DNA of 64,000 nucleotides from Polaromonas sp. JS666 (GTDB lineage: Bacteria; Pseudomonadota; Gammaproteobacteria; Burkholderiales; Burkholderiaceae_C). Below the pieces are notes generated by a model, which made no database searches, had not been told where the DNA came from, and worked only from the letters and a program-made list of their open reading frames with translations. Shown one piece after another: positions 19,602-28,113 of the stretch (its first letter is position 1; each line of letters opens with the position of its first letter). The position numbers and the translations under genes are program-made. The stretch spans positions 1 through 64,000 of the forward strand of contig NC_007948.1 in assembly GCF_000013865.1 (NCBI RefSeq), written 5' to 3'.

Positions 19602-20399
19602 TCAGGCGCCCATGACGGTCATGACCAGCTTGTCGCCCTCGCCCTCCGCCCCGGGCACCAGGCGCACCTGCGTGGGCTGGCCCGCCACGCCGGGCGGCAG
19701 TGGGTGCTCGCTGGTGCGGTAGACCCCGGCAATCGACAGCAGCTCGGCGTCCAGCGCCAGCGAGAAGATGCGTGCGTCGGTGTTGCCGCGCGCGCCGGCC
19801 ATGGCCTTGCCGCGCAGCGGTGCATAGACGTGGATGTGGCCGTCGGCAATGACTTCAGCACCGGCATTGACCATGGCCAGCACCACCAGGTCGCGGCCAC
19901 GCGCATAGACCTGCTGGCCCGAGCGCAGCGGCTTGTCGATCACCAGCGCACCGAGCGGGGCGGGTGGGGGCGGGTGGGTAGGGGCGGCGTGTTCAAGTGT
20001 GGGCGCCGTCTGCATGTGCGTCTGCGTCTGCACCGCGGCTCGGCCGCCCGTCAGTTGCGCGTCGGGCACCGGCAGCAGGCCGGCCTGCAGCGCGGCCGCC
20101 ATCTGCGCGGGGGTTCCGCCTTTGACGGTAATCGGCACCAGCTGGTAATCGCCCAGCAGCGTGATGAGCGCGGGAAAGTCGATGTCGCCGCTGCCGGCGC
20201 GTGCTGTGGCCGCCAGCGGTGACAGGTCGATCAGCAAGGCGTCCTGGTCAAAGAAATCCGGAATGTCGCCGAACCGCAATGCCAGCTCGCGCGACAGCGC
20301 AACGAGATCGGTGGTTTTGAGCAGCAGCGCCACCAGGGGCAGGTTGGCGCTTTTGATTTCAAAGGTGGCGGGGGCGGTGGCCTGGAGGGCAACGGTCAT
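19602..20399 (-). CDS. minC: Septum site-determining protein MinC
   Basis: MinC, brought to the membrane by MinD, blocks FtsZ polymerisation near the poles. The 265-residue protein has the N-terminal MinC domain (FEIKSANLPLVALLL), a Pro-rich linker (HPPPPAPLG), and the C-terminal beta-helical MinD-binding domain (LRSGQQVYARGRDLVVLAMVN). Start ATG 20399 gives the usual N terminus; an open frame extends further upstream without resemblance to MinC. First gene of the min operon. Confidence 0.96.
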   Translation of the reverse strand: MTVALQATAPATFEIKSANLPLVALLLKTTDLVALSRELALRFGDIPDFFDQDALLIDLSPLAATARAGSGDIDFPALITLLGDYQLVPITVKGGTPAQMAAALQAGLLPVPDAQLTGGRAAVQTQTHMQTAPTLEHAAPTHPPPPAPLGALVIDKPLRSGQQVYARGRDLVVLAMVNAGAEVIADGHIHVYAPLRGKAMAGARGNTDARIFSLALDAELLSIAGVYRTSEHPLPPGVAGQPTQVRLVPGAEGEGDKLVMTVMGA

Positions 20400-20760
20400 G
20401 GGCTGGCGATGGGTCGGGAGTAATCGGGCATAGGGACGGCAGGGAGCAGGCGGGACCGGTGCGCAGCCGCGAACAGGGCGATGGGTGAGGGCGGAAAGCG
20501 ACACCGACGACAGGAAAGTGGTGAGGTTAGCGTGAAACCCGTGAAATCCGCCTGCACGGTTTGTCGCACTTGTGAGCGGATGAAACGCCCGGCGGCCGCA
20601 GACGGGAGGCTTCAGGCATGGCTCAGGCATTGAATGCAGACCGGCAGCGCCCATATGAAAAGCTGGTGATTGTAGCCATCGCCGGGAAATCACCGGAAAA
20701 ATCACCAGATCACCCGTAACCACCGGTCCATCACCGTACCTCCCGCCCTGACATTTATTT
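20400..20760. other. Divergent promoter region, minCDE and metallophosphoesterase
   Basis: No gene is supported in these 361 bp, which must contain the minCDE promoter and that of the plus-strand phosphoesterase. At 20688-20737 the pentamer TCACC recurs five times, mostly in AATCACCGG-like contexts. I see no clear -35/-10 pair. Confidence 0.4.
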
Positions 20761-21927
20761 ATGAACTTATTGCCGCTGGCTGCCGTATCTGCCCTGCTTC
20801 ATGGCTACATTGGCATCCGCCTGGTGCCGGGGCTGGCGGCGGTTCCCCCGGGGCAGTTCCTGATGATGGGCGTTCTGGTGCTGTCGGCGCTGTTGATGCC
20901 GCTGGGCCTGATGGCCCGACGGGTGGCCAGGCCGCCGTTGGCCGATACGCTGAGCTGGGTGGGCCTGCTCTGCATGGGGCTGTTTTCCTCGTTGCTGGTG
21001 CTGACGCTGCTGCGCGATGCGGGTTTGCTGGTGCTGTGGCTGGGCAATCTGCTGGTGCCCGGCCTGCTGCCGCTGGCCGAAGTGCGCAGGGCGTCCGCCG
21101 AGGCCGTGCCGCTGCTGGGTCTGGGGGCCACGCTGCTGGGCTTCCTGAACGCCCGGCGCACCGCGGCGGTGGTGCGGGTGGATGTGCCCATCAAGGGCCT
21201 GCCCGCCGCATGGCAGGGCTTCACCGTGGCGCAGATCAGCGACATCCATGTGGGTCCGACCATCAAGCAGCGTTATCTGCGCCGCATCGTCGACAAGGTC
21301 AATGCGCTGGGTGTGGATGTGGTGGCCATCACGGGCGACCTGGTGGACGGCAAGGTGAGCGAGCTGGCGGCGCACGTCGCGCCGCTGGCCCAGCTGCAGT
21401 CGCGCCACGGCACCTACTTTGTGACGGGCAACCACGAGTACTACTCCGGCGTGCAGCCATGGATTGATGAGCTGCGGCGTCTGGGCCTGACCGTGCTGTT
21501 GAACGAACATGTGGTGATCCGCCAGCCCGGCTCTTCCAGTGAGGCCGGCGACGCCAGCGCGGCGCTGGTGCTGGCCGGTGTGACCGACTACAGCGCGGCC
21601 CACTTTGACCCGGCGCACCGCAGTGACCCCGAGGCCGCGCTGCGGGGCGCGCCGCCGGCCGCCGTGCGCGTGCTGCTGGCCCACCAGCCGCGCAGCGCCG
21701 AGGCGGCGGCCAAGGCCGGCTTTGACCTGCAGCTTTCGGGCCACACCCATGGTGGGCAGTTTTACCCGTGGAACCTGTTTGTGCGGTTTCAGCAGCCATT
21801 CACGGCGGGGCTGCACAGGCTGCACAACCTGTGGGTCTATACCAGCCGGGGGACGGGGTACTGGGGTCCGCCCAAGCGGTTTGGGGCGCCTTCGGAGATT
21901 ACGTGGTTGCGGTTGGTGGCGGGTTAA
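20761..21927 (+). CDS. Membrane-anchored metallophosphoesterase
   Basis: A 388-residue protein with three or four N-terminal hydrophobic segments (to about residue 135) followed by a calcineurin-like phosphoesterase domain. The metal motifs are ISDIHVG, ITGDLVDG, TGNHEYYSG, LLAHQP and LSGHTHGGQF. This matches the YaeI/YkuE-type branch, some members of which act on UDP-diacylglucosamine; the substrate here is not known. ATG 20761 is preceded by an A/T-rich stretch with no good ribosome site. Confidence 0.87.
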   Translation: MNLLPLAAVSALLHGYIGIRLVPGLAAVPPGQFLMMGVLVLSALLMPLGLMARRVARPPLADTLSWVGLLCMGLFSSLLVLTLLRDAGLLVLWLGNLLVPGLLPLAEVRRASAEAVPLLGLGATLLGFLNARRTAAVVRVDVPIKGLPAAWQGFTVAQISDIHVGPTIKQRYLRRIVDKVNALGVDVVAITGDLVDGKVSELAAHVAPLAQLQSRHGTYFVTGNHEYYSGVQPWIDELRRLGLTVLLNEHVVIRQPGSSSEAGDASAALVLAGVTDYSAAHFDPAHRSDPEAALRGAPPAAVRVLLAHQPRSAEAAAKAGFDLQLSGHTHGGQFYPWNLFVRFQQPFTAGLHRLHNLWVYTSRGTGYWGPPKRFGAPSEITWLRLVAG

Positions 21928-21999
21928 GTCTTGTTTTGCTTCCTGGTTTTCGGCATGGGTCGTTATTGAATTCATAGCTGGTTGGGTTTGCTGAGGGGG

Positions 22000-22575
22000 G
22001 CTGGCCGGGGGTAGCCCGGCGGCTACTTACTTTTCTTTTGCTTCGCCAAGAGAAAAGTAAGCAAAAGAAAAGGCGACCCTGCTGTCTGCGTCCCTGCGCT
22101 TCGCTACGGGCAACCTGCGGTGCTCGGGCCAGGCGGGGTCTCGCTCGAACTCGCTACGTTGCACTTCGCTCAGACAATCGCGATCCCTGATCCGCCTGGC
22201 CCTGCGCTCCTCGGCGCAGACAGAAGGGGTGGGGGAAAGAAATGCCAACAGCCAAACCCCAAATTCAAATACCCAAGACCTCAACCCACAAAGACACTCC
22301 GTGGCGCGTCCTTGTTTGTATTGGTTTTTCTTAAGGTATTCGGTATTCGCTCCCACCCGTCCTAGCTGGGCCGAGGAGCGCAGAGGCAAGCGGATCAGGG
22401 CTCGCGATTGTCTGAGCGCAGCGAGTTCGAGCGAGACCCCGTTTGCCTCGAGCACCGCAGGTTGCCCCGTAGCGCAGCGCAGGGGACCCAGACTGCGGGT
22501 CGCCTTCTCTTTGCTTACTTTCTCTTGGCGAAGCAAGAGAAAGTGAGTCGCCCGCCGGGGCGAGTCCCGGCCAGC
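22000..22575. repeat. Long imperfect inverted repeat, arms of about 205 bp
   Basis: The left arm (22000-22214) and right arm (22371-22575) are inverted copies with many short matches, e.g. CTCCTCGG at 22207-22214 against CCGAGGAG at 22371-22378, and CTTTTGCTTCGCC against GGCGAAGCAAGAG. Each arm also has an internal hairpin (CTTTTCTTTTGCTT with AAGCAAAAGAAAAG on the left). The 156-bp centre is A/T-richer. Open frames inside follow the repeat symmetry and are not credible genes. The element lies between two plus-strand genes and could fold into a very long hairpin RNA or act as a transcription stop. Confidence 0.85.
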
Positions 22576-22739
22576 AGCGCAAACAAAAATCCCGGCGCCG
22601 TCATCACAAGTTGCCTCCTCTACCGAACGGACTTTTGCGCACGGACATCATCACCACGCCGACTCATGGCGCTGGTAGGCAATCTCTGGCGCGCCGCCCG
22701 GATGGGGCGTAAAGTGACTTGCAACGCAGGAGATTCATC

Positions 22740-23120
22740 ATGCAACCACAGGTGCTGACCGCCGCCATCATGCTTGCCCTCGGCGGCCTTGCCGGGCCTT
22801 GGGCGCTTGCACAGACATCGGCTGATTCGCCGACGCCCATGTCGTCGCCAGAGACGGCCAGGCCGGCAGATTCTGACCTGCAAAATGTCAAGCCCCGACC
22901 TCCCACCGCAGACCAGGCCGTGCCGCTGAGAAACCCGCTGAACCGCAACCCGGCCCGGCGCATGGCGCCGGTCACCGACCCTGTCGCGCCGCCCGACCCG
23001 CGTGACTCGTCGGTGCGACCGGCTTTGCCGCCGGGCTACCAGGACGGGCGCGATACGGTATTGCCCGCGGCCGGGACAGCACCGCTGCCCACGCCTGGGG
23101 CGAGCGCGCCGGTGAAATGA
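22740..23120 (+). CDS. Small Pro-rich exported protein
   Basis: A 126-residue protein with a signal peptide (LTAAIMLALGGLAGPWALAQ) and a mature part rich in Pro, Arg, Asp and Ala, without hydrophobic segments and probably disordered in the periplasm. CAGGAG just upstream fits ATG 22740. No family is recognised. It stands alone between two inverted-repeat elements. Confidence 0.65.
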   Translation: MQPQVLTAAIMLALGGLAGPWALAQTSADSPTPMSSPETARPADSDLQNVKPRPPTADQAVPLRNPLNRNPARRMAPVTDPVAPPDPRDSSVRPALPPGYQDGRDTVLPAAGTAPLPTPGASAPVK

Positions 23121-23170
23121 CCCGCCAGCAACGGCTATTTTTGGTGGTTAAGGGCGCTTAACGGGCTCTA

Positions 23171-23376
23171 AACCTGGAAACAGCAGTTGACCGCATGCAA
23201 ACTTCAGGAAAGCCGCATGCCCATGGACTTTCCCCTCTTCGATGGCGTTTACCTTCCGGGTGACAGCGCTATGCGCCCGATGGCACCATGCTCGGCGCGC
23301 CATGCTGCGTTGTCACGCCTTGCCTGGCACGCCGATCACGGCGCACTCGGACGCATCCAACTGCCGTTTCCAGGTT
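23171..23376. repeat. Inverted-repeat (MITE-like) element with 19-bp ends
   Basis: AACCTGGAAACAGCAGTTG (23171-23189) and CAACTGCCGTTTCCAGGTT (23358-23376) are inverted copies with one mismatch in 19. The 168 bp between contain one small open frame but no transposase. The element is near the 3' end of the ybhN-like gene. Confidence 0.65.
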
Positions 23377-23378
23377 GA
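23217..23378 (+). CDS. Possible 53-residue peptide inside the inverted-repeat element
   Basis: ATG 23217 follows CAGGAAAG (23205-23212) at a workable distance and opens 53 codons starting MPMDFPLFDGVYLPGDS. It fills almost the whole repeat element and stops at its right end. No family is recognised. It may be a chance frame. Confidence 0.2.
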   Translation: MPMDFPLFDGVYLPGDSAMRPMAPCSARHAALSRLAWHADHGALGRIQLPFPG

Positions 23379-23413
23379 AAAATCCCGGGAGGTTTGGTGG
23401 GGGCACAGGTAGC

Positions 23414-24430
23414 CTACGCGGCCTGCTTGCCCGGACTGCTGGCCTTTTTGGCTCGGGTTTCAATGATGAGGTAGGCCACCGTCGCGATGCCCAGCGGCAT
23501 CAGGTAGTAAATAACCCGGTATGCCACCAGCGCAGCCAGCAATTCATGCCGGGCCATCTGGTGCGACAGCAGGGCCACGAAGACCGCCTCCAGCACCCCC
23601 AGGTTGCCCGGTATGTGGGTGATCACGCCGGCGATGGCAGCCAGCAGCAGCACGCTGACGACGGCGGAAAACTCGATGCGGTGCTGCAGCAGGATGAAAA
23701 TAATGCCCGACATCACCAGCCAGTTGGTGGCGCCCATCACCAGCTGCAGGCCGGCCAGCCTGACCGAGGGCAGGTCAATCTCGTGGCCGCGCAGCCAGAA
23801 CACGCGTTGGCGCGAAAACACGCACACGCCCAGGTAGCCCGCGGCACCGGCCAGCAAGGCAAAACCGATCAGGCGCAGGTGTGCGGTGTCTATGCCCCAG
23901 TCGGCGGGCACGGCGGGGGGCCGCAGGCTGAAGATCAGGCCGCCCAGCAGCAGATAGCCCATCCAGTTGCTGAGCATGCTCAGCGACATGATGCGGGTGA
24001 TGACCCCGGTGGGCAGGCCCAGGCGTGAATACAGGCGGAAGCGGAAGGCGACGCCGCCCACCAGCGAGCCGAGGTTGAGGTTGAAGGCGTAGCTGATGAA
24101 GGTGACCAGCATCACGGTGGGCGCAGGCAGGGTGTGGTCGGTGTAATGCCGCCCGAGCAGGTCGAAGGTGCTGTAGAGCGCGAAACTCGTCAGGGCGAGC
24201 AGCACGGCGCCCCAGGCGGCGGTGAGTGGATAGCGCTGCAGCGAGGTGAGCACCTGATGCCATTCGATGTGGCGTGCCTGGGACACCAGCAGGCCGATCA
24301 CCAGTGCAAAGAACACCACGCTGGCGCCGCGCTTGAGCCATGGCCACCAGGCTTTGCCGGTGAATTTATGCCGGCTCTTGCGCCGCGGGGCCGGGACTGC
24401 GGGGCGGGCTGCGTCGGGGCTGGTGGTCAT
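23414..24430 (-). CDS. ybhN: YbhN/UPF0104 family integral membrane protein
   Basis: A 338-residue protein with about eight membrane segments (e.g. VVFFALVIGLLVSQ, LLLAAIAGVITHI) and the conserved GSLVGGVAFRFRLYSRLG and HIPGNLGVLEAVF blocks of the UPF0104/lysylphosphatidylglycerol-synthase TM family. It is the last gene of a set whose order ybhP-clsB-ybhN matches E. coli. YbhN-like proteins are thought to act in membrane lipid handling. Start 24430 lies 7 bp after the clsB stop, so the two are cotranscribed. Confidence 0.9.
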   Translation of the reverse strand: MTTSPDAARPAVPAPRRKSRHKFTGKAWWPWLKRGASVVFFALVIGLLVSQARHIEWHQVLTSLQRYPLTAAWGAVLLALTSFALYSTFDLLGRHYTDHTLPAPTVMLVTFISYAFNLNLGSLVGGVAFRFRLYSRLGLPTGVITRIMSLSMLSNWMGYLLLGGLIFSLRPPAVPADWGIDTAHLRLIGFALLAGAAGYLGVCVFSRQRVFWLRGHEIDLPSVRLAGLQLVMGATNWLVMSGIIFILLQHRIEFSAVVSVLLLAAIAGVITHIPGNLGVLEAVFVALLSHQMARHELLAALVAYRVIYYLMPLGIATVAYLIIETRAKKASSPGKQAA

Positions 24431-24437
24431 TCACGGC

Positions 24438-25748
24438 TCACGGGGTGGTCGGGTCCGCGCGGTGGACGGCGTCTGCCTGCGCGGTGCTGATGTGCGCCGT
24501 CGGGTCGGCGGGTGCCAGCGCAGGCGTGAGGCGCGGCGCATGCGCGGGCAGCCAGCCCGCCCAGGCCGGGTAACGGCGCAGCAGGTGAAACAGGAAAAAG
24601 CTGCGCACGATGCGCCAGCCGCTCGACTCCTGCAGGTCGCCGGGGCCGATCTGCTTGCAGCCGTGTTGCATCAGGTGGTCCAGCCGTGCGCTGAGCACCT
24701 GGTTGAAGGCGCGGTCGCGGATGACCACGTTGGCCTCCAGGTTCAGCGACAGGCTCAGCGGGTCAAGGTTGCTGGAGCCCACGGTGGCCCATTCGTCGTC
24801 GGCCACGGCGACCTTGCCGTGCAGCGGCCGCTCGCAATACTCGTAAATCTGCACGCCGGCCTCCAGCAGGTGGTGGTAGAGCATGCTGGCGGCGGTTTTG
24901 ACGAAGGGCATGTCGGGCGCGCCCTGCAGGATGAGCCGCACGTCGACACCGCGCCGCGCCGCCTTGCGCATCTCCTTGAGCAGGCGGTAGCCGGGGAAGA
25001 AGTAGGCATTGGCGATCACGATGCGCTGGCGGGCCACGCGGATGGCGATGCGGTAGTGGCGTTCGATGTCGTTGGTGTGTTCGCGGTTGTCGCGCGTCAC
25101 GAAGATGGCCGCCGCTTCACCGGCGGGAGCGGCCGCGGCCTGGCTTGGCGGGGCGAGCCCCCAGCTTCGGGCCAGCGAATGGGCGCGGCTGGACAGGCGC
25201 TCACGCAGCCGGCCGGCCAGACTGTCCTGCGCATTGCGCTGGCCCGCCGCCAGTGCCCGGTGCACAAAGGCGTGGATGAAGGTGACGATGGGGCCCTCAA
25301 TTTCGACCGCATAGTCCTGTTTGGCGGCGGGGCCGAAATCGGCCAGGTGATCGGCCGAGTAATTGAGGCCACCGACAAAGGCGCGCTGGCCATCAATCAC
25401 GACGATCTTGCGGTGCATGCGGCGAAACAGGTTGGTACGCCAGCCCCAGAGCCTGGGGCCGGGGTCAAACACATGAACCCGCACCCCGGCCTGGGTCAGT
25501 GCAGAAATGAATTCGTGCGACAGGTCGGGTGAGCCATAGCCGTCAACGGTGATGTCAATCTGCACGCCGCGGGTGGCCGCCTGCAGCAGGGCGGCATGCA
25601 GCGCCTGGCCGACCTTGTCGTCAAACAGGATGAAGGTTTCCAGCACGACCTCGCGTTCAGCGGCGGCAATGCAGGCAAAGACGCGCGGGAAATACTCCTC
25701 GCCGTTTTCAAGCAGGCGGAACTGGTTGCCGCTGATCCAGGGGCTCAT
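24438..25748 (-). CDS. clsB: Cardiolipin synthase B (phospholipase D family)
   Basis: A 436-residue phospholipase D superfamily enzyme with two HKD motifs, HRKIVVID and HGKVAVAD, each followed by a conserved Gly/Ser/Asn block (GGLNYS, GSSNLD). ClsB joins phospholipids to form cardiolipin and can also make phosphatidylglycerol. Start ATG 25748 (MSPWISGNQFRLLENG) is chosen because the longer open frame upstream runs through a GC-rich dispersed repeat and is not protein-like. It sits in the middle of the ybhP-clsB-ybhN set. Confidence 0.92.
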   Translation of the reverse strand: MSPWISGNQFRLLENGEEYFPRVFACIAAAEREVVLETFILFDDKVGQALHAALLQAATRGVQIDITVDGYGSPDLSHEFISALTQAGVRVHVFDPGPRLWGWRTNLFRRMHRKIVVIDGQRAFVGGLNYSADHLADFGPAAKQDYAVEIEGPIVTFIHAFVHRALAAGQRNAQDSLAGRLRERLSSRAHSLARSWGLAPPSQAAAAPAGEAAAIFVTRDNREHTNDIERHYRIAIRVARQRIVIANAYFFPGYRLLKEMRKAARRGVDVRLILQGAPDMPFVKTAASMLYHHLLEAGVQIYEYCERPLHGKVAVADDEWATVGSSNLDPLSLSLNLEANVVIRDRAFNQVLSARLDHLMQHGCKQIGPGDLQESSGWRIVRSFFLFHLLRRYPAWAGWLPAHAPRLTPALAPADPTAHISTAQADAVHRADPTTP

Positions 25749-25759
25749 AAGCCTCCCAC

Positions 25760-25972
25760 AGGTGCCATCGAACGCAGCGAAGGGCCGCCCCGAGCAAGTT
25801 CCGCCCCGTTTCCTCGTGAAAGGGGCAGCGCAACGCCGAAGGCACACGAAGCGACAAGCGTGGGGGCCAAGACTATTCCAGCAGGGGCCGCGGAACCGGC
25901 TTTGCCGGGCCGCAGGCGCAGCGCCCCCTTGGGGGGCAGCGCAGTACACGAAGTGACAAGCGTGGGGGCCAT
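25760..25972 (-). repeat. GC-rich dispersed repeat, full copy plus a degraded tandem copy
   Basis: Read on the minus strand, 25970-25877 runs CCCCCACGCTTGTCAC... with internal hairpins (CCCCCCAAGGGGGC; CCGGCAAAGCCGG) and ends CCCCTGCTGGAA; a second diverged copy follows at about 25868-25760. The same unit occurs at 43.03-43.13 and 61.49-61.58 kb. It fills the gap between ybhP and clsB. Confidence 0.75.
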
Positions 25973-25974
25973 AT

Positions 25975-26886
25975 CTACAATTCAATCTCCGCCGCCAGGG
26001 GCGCGTGGTCCGACAGGTGCGACCAGGGCCGGCTGGGCAGGACGACCGGCGCGTGGCCGATGGCATTGCGCACATAGATGCGGTCCAGCCGCAGCAGGGG
26101 CAAGCGCGCGGGGAAGGTTCTTGCGGCCTGGCCGTTGGCCTGAACAAACACCTCATGCAGGTCGGCGCCACTCTCCAGCAGGGTGTGCGCGCGCAGCCGC
26201 CAGTCGTTGAAGTCGCCAGCCACGACCACGGGCGCGTGGGGCGGAATGTCCTTGCGCACGAGGTCGCACAGCATTTCCATTTGCTGGACGCGGTGCGTCT
26301 CCATCAACCCGAGGTGCACGCAGACGGCATGCACATTCACGCTGCGGCCGGGGACCTTCAGCTCGCAATGCAGCAGGCCACGCCGCTCGGGGCCGCTGAT
26401 GGAGACGTCGCGGTTCTCGAAACGCACGATCGGGAATTTGGACAGCACGGCGTTGCCATGGTGGCCGTTGGTGTAGACCGCGTTGCGGCCATAGGCGAAC
26501 TGCGGCCAGATCGTGTCGGCCAGGAACTCGTAGTGCGGCGTGTCGGGGTAGTTGTCGAACTTGTCGGCGTGCTTGAGGTGGTTGCCGGTGACCTCCTGCA
26601 GGAACACGACATCGGCGCCGACGGTTCGCACCGCCTCGCGCAGTTCGGGCAGGATGAACTTGCGATTGAAGAAGGTGAAGCCCTTGTGGATGTTGACCGT
26701 GAGCACCTTGAACAGAAATGACGACTCGGCGCTGGCGGCCGCCAGCGCGGCCTGGGTATCAGCCTTTACCGCCGCCATGTCGATGGCCGTGGCGATGGCG
26801 GGCGCTACCTCCGGTGCAACCTGCGACACGGCGTCAGAGGCGCGGCGGGGTGCGGAGCGAGGGGGCGGGGGGATGGGAGGCTGCAT
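25975..26886 (-). CDS. ybhP: Endonuclease/exonuclease/phosphatase family protein, YbhP-like
   Basis: A 303-residue EEP-fold protein: NIHKGF near the start of the domain, the catalytic Glu in FLQEVTGN, the GDFNDWR block and the terminal SDHAPL. The fold cleaves phosphodiester or phosphomonoester bonds in nucleic acids or lipids. Its place before clsB and ybhN, as in E. coli, suggests a lipid-related role (inference). The first 80 residues are Pro/Ala-rich and variable, so the start at ATG 26886 may be too far upstream. Confidence 0.88.
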   Translation of the reverse strand: MQPPIPPPPRSAPRRASDAVSQVAPEVAPAIATAIDMAAVKADTQAALAAASAESSFLFKVLTVNIHKGFTFFNRKFILPELREAVRTVGADVVFLQEVTGNHLKHADKFDNYPDTPHYEFLADTIWPQFAYGRNAVYTNGHHGNAVLSKFPIVRFENRDVSISGPERRGLLHCELKVPGRSVNVHAVCVHLGLMETHRVQQMEMLCDLVRKDIPPHAPVVVAGDFNDWRLRAHTLLESGADLHEVFVQANGQAARTFPARLPLLRLDRIYVRNAIGHAPVVLPSRPWSHLSDHAPLAAEIEL

Positions 26887-27555
26887 AAAAAAGTGGAGGC
26901 AGGCAGGAAAAGGTAGAACCGGAATCGTCCATGGTCATGGTCATTGTTGTGGCCCAAGGGTTGGGAAAGTGTAGGACAGCAACTTGTTTCGGGGAGCTTC
27001 AGCCTCGCGTCTATCCCGGGCCGGCAGAAGTGCCGTACGGCGGGCCTTCTTTGAGGGGTTTGCATGCGCGGCGGGCGCCGTCATTGGCCGCCGCGTCGAT
27101 GCGTGCAGGACACGGAAACCCGGAGCACCTCATGGACAGCTTGCCGCCGCCCATGGCCCCCAAACCTGGGCCGCCGACGCGCATTTCGACAGGGGCGTTC
27201 ATGGCTTGCTTCCTTCCTCGGTTGTTCAGCGCCCGGCACCCTCGGCGTGCCGGCCACCATACCATGGCGCTATTTTGGCCCATTGGGCAGGATCCGGGGG
27301 TGAAAAATGTCCTTGGGCGGCCCGGTGAGACCTTGAGTTCAGCAGCTGGCTTGCCAGTTGATGGCCGCCACCCGAACGAGGCTTTGTCCTACGCGATATG
27401 GCGCACTTCTCTGATGGCGCCCGCCGGCCCCCTTTTCTAGATTGAAGAGGATGCGCCTGTCGTCCTTGCAGGTGGCGGGTGTGTTCATGAGCCAGGTTTA
27501 TCAACATCAACAGCATCGGGCCAGGTAAGAGTACCGGTCCGCCAAGGGGGTCCAA
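26887..27555. other. 669-bp intergenic region, little structure seen
   Basis: This gap lies between ybhP (minus) and the repeat-containing exported protein (plus). It has several short overlapping open frames but no conserved product, and no strong hairpin or repeat that I can see. The best candidate for a gene is the small minus-strand frame listed at 27011. Confidence 0.4.
27011..27202 (-). CDS. Possible small protein of 63 residues
   Basis: ATG 27202 on the minus strand is preceded by GAGGAAGGAAG, a strong ribosome site, and opens 63 codons starting MNAPVEMRVGGPGLGAMGGG, rich in Gly, Ala and Pro with three Cys. No family is recognised. The ribosome site is the only support. Confidence 0.25.
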   Translation of the reverse strand: MNAPVEMRVGGPGLGAMGGGKLSMRCSGFPCPARIDAAANDGARRACKPLKEGPPYGTSAGPG

Positions 27556-28011
27556 ATGCTCAAGAATTTTTCCGTGAAGGCCATTCCGCTGGCCGCCGCA
27601 ATGACGGCCGCGCTGATGTTAGGTGCCGCGGCGCACGCCCAGATCGCGCCGGCCGGCGGCACACCGAAGAGCGTGGAGGAACGCAACGCAGCCAAGCCTG
27701 GGAAAATGGCTCCCACGGCCGCCGCGACCAAGAGCCAGGACGACACCGTGAGCCCTGCGCCTGCTGGCGGCGCGCCGAAGAGCGTGGAGGAACGCAACGC
27801 AGCCAAGCCTGGGAAAATGGCTCCCACGGCCGCCGCGACCAAGAGCCGGGACGACATCGTGAGCCCTGCACCTGCTGGCGGCACGCCGAAGAGCGCGGAG
27901 GAACGCGCGGCCGCCAAGGCTGAGAAAAAGGCCACCAGGGACGCCAAGCGGGCTGCGCGCAAGGAAAAGGCGCCGCCGACGGATAGCCTCAAGGGCGTTG
28001 CACCGGGCTAG
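27556..28011 (+). CDS. Exported protein with 37-residue tandem repeats
   Basis: A 151-residue protein with a signal peptide (IPLAAAMTAALMLGAAAHAQ) followed by two nearly identical 37-residue repeats (27646-27756 and 27757-27867) and a third partial one ending in a Lys/Arg/Ala-rich tail. The repeat unit contains GGTPKSVEERNAAKPGKMAP. The repeats are highly similar at DNA level, which points to recent duplication. Mature protein is basic and probably disordered. The function is unknown. Confidence 0.7.
   Translation: MLKNFSVKAIPLAAAMTAALMLGAAAHAQIAPAGGTPKSVEERNAAKPGKMAPTAAATKSQDDTVSPAPAGGAPKSVEERNAAKPGKMAPTAAATKSRDDIVSPAPAGGTPKSAEERAAAKAEKKATRDAKRAARKEKAPPTDSLKGVAPG
27646..27945 (+). repeat. 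111-bp tandem coding repeats
   Basis: Two copies of 111 bp (27646-27756 and 27757-27867) differ at only a few bases, and a third, diverged partial copy starts at 27868. The period is a multiple of three, so copy number can change without shifting the frame. Confidence 0.85.
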
Positions 28012-28113
28012 ACCAATCGGTTCACCCGGCCCCATAGAGGGCCTTGGTAAGCCGGCAGGGGGTGATGCCGCCGGGCCCTCGCTGTGCGTGGCCTGCCTCA
28101 GGCTTGTTGCCTG

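Noticed and set aside
22027..22546. Several open frames of 80-170 codons within the long inverted repeat
   Set aside because: They appear on both strands in mirror positions because of the repeat symmetry and look like the spurious products often called in such repeats.
25749..26171. An N-terminal extension of ClsB of about 140 residues
   Set aside because: The extension is translated dispersed repeat plus overlap with ybhP; ATG 25748 starts the conserved protein.
27560..28035. Open frames antisense to the 37-residue-repeat protein
   Set aside because: They only mirror the repeat structure; the plus-strand frame has a proper signal peptide.
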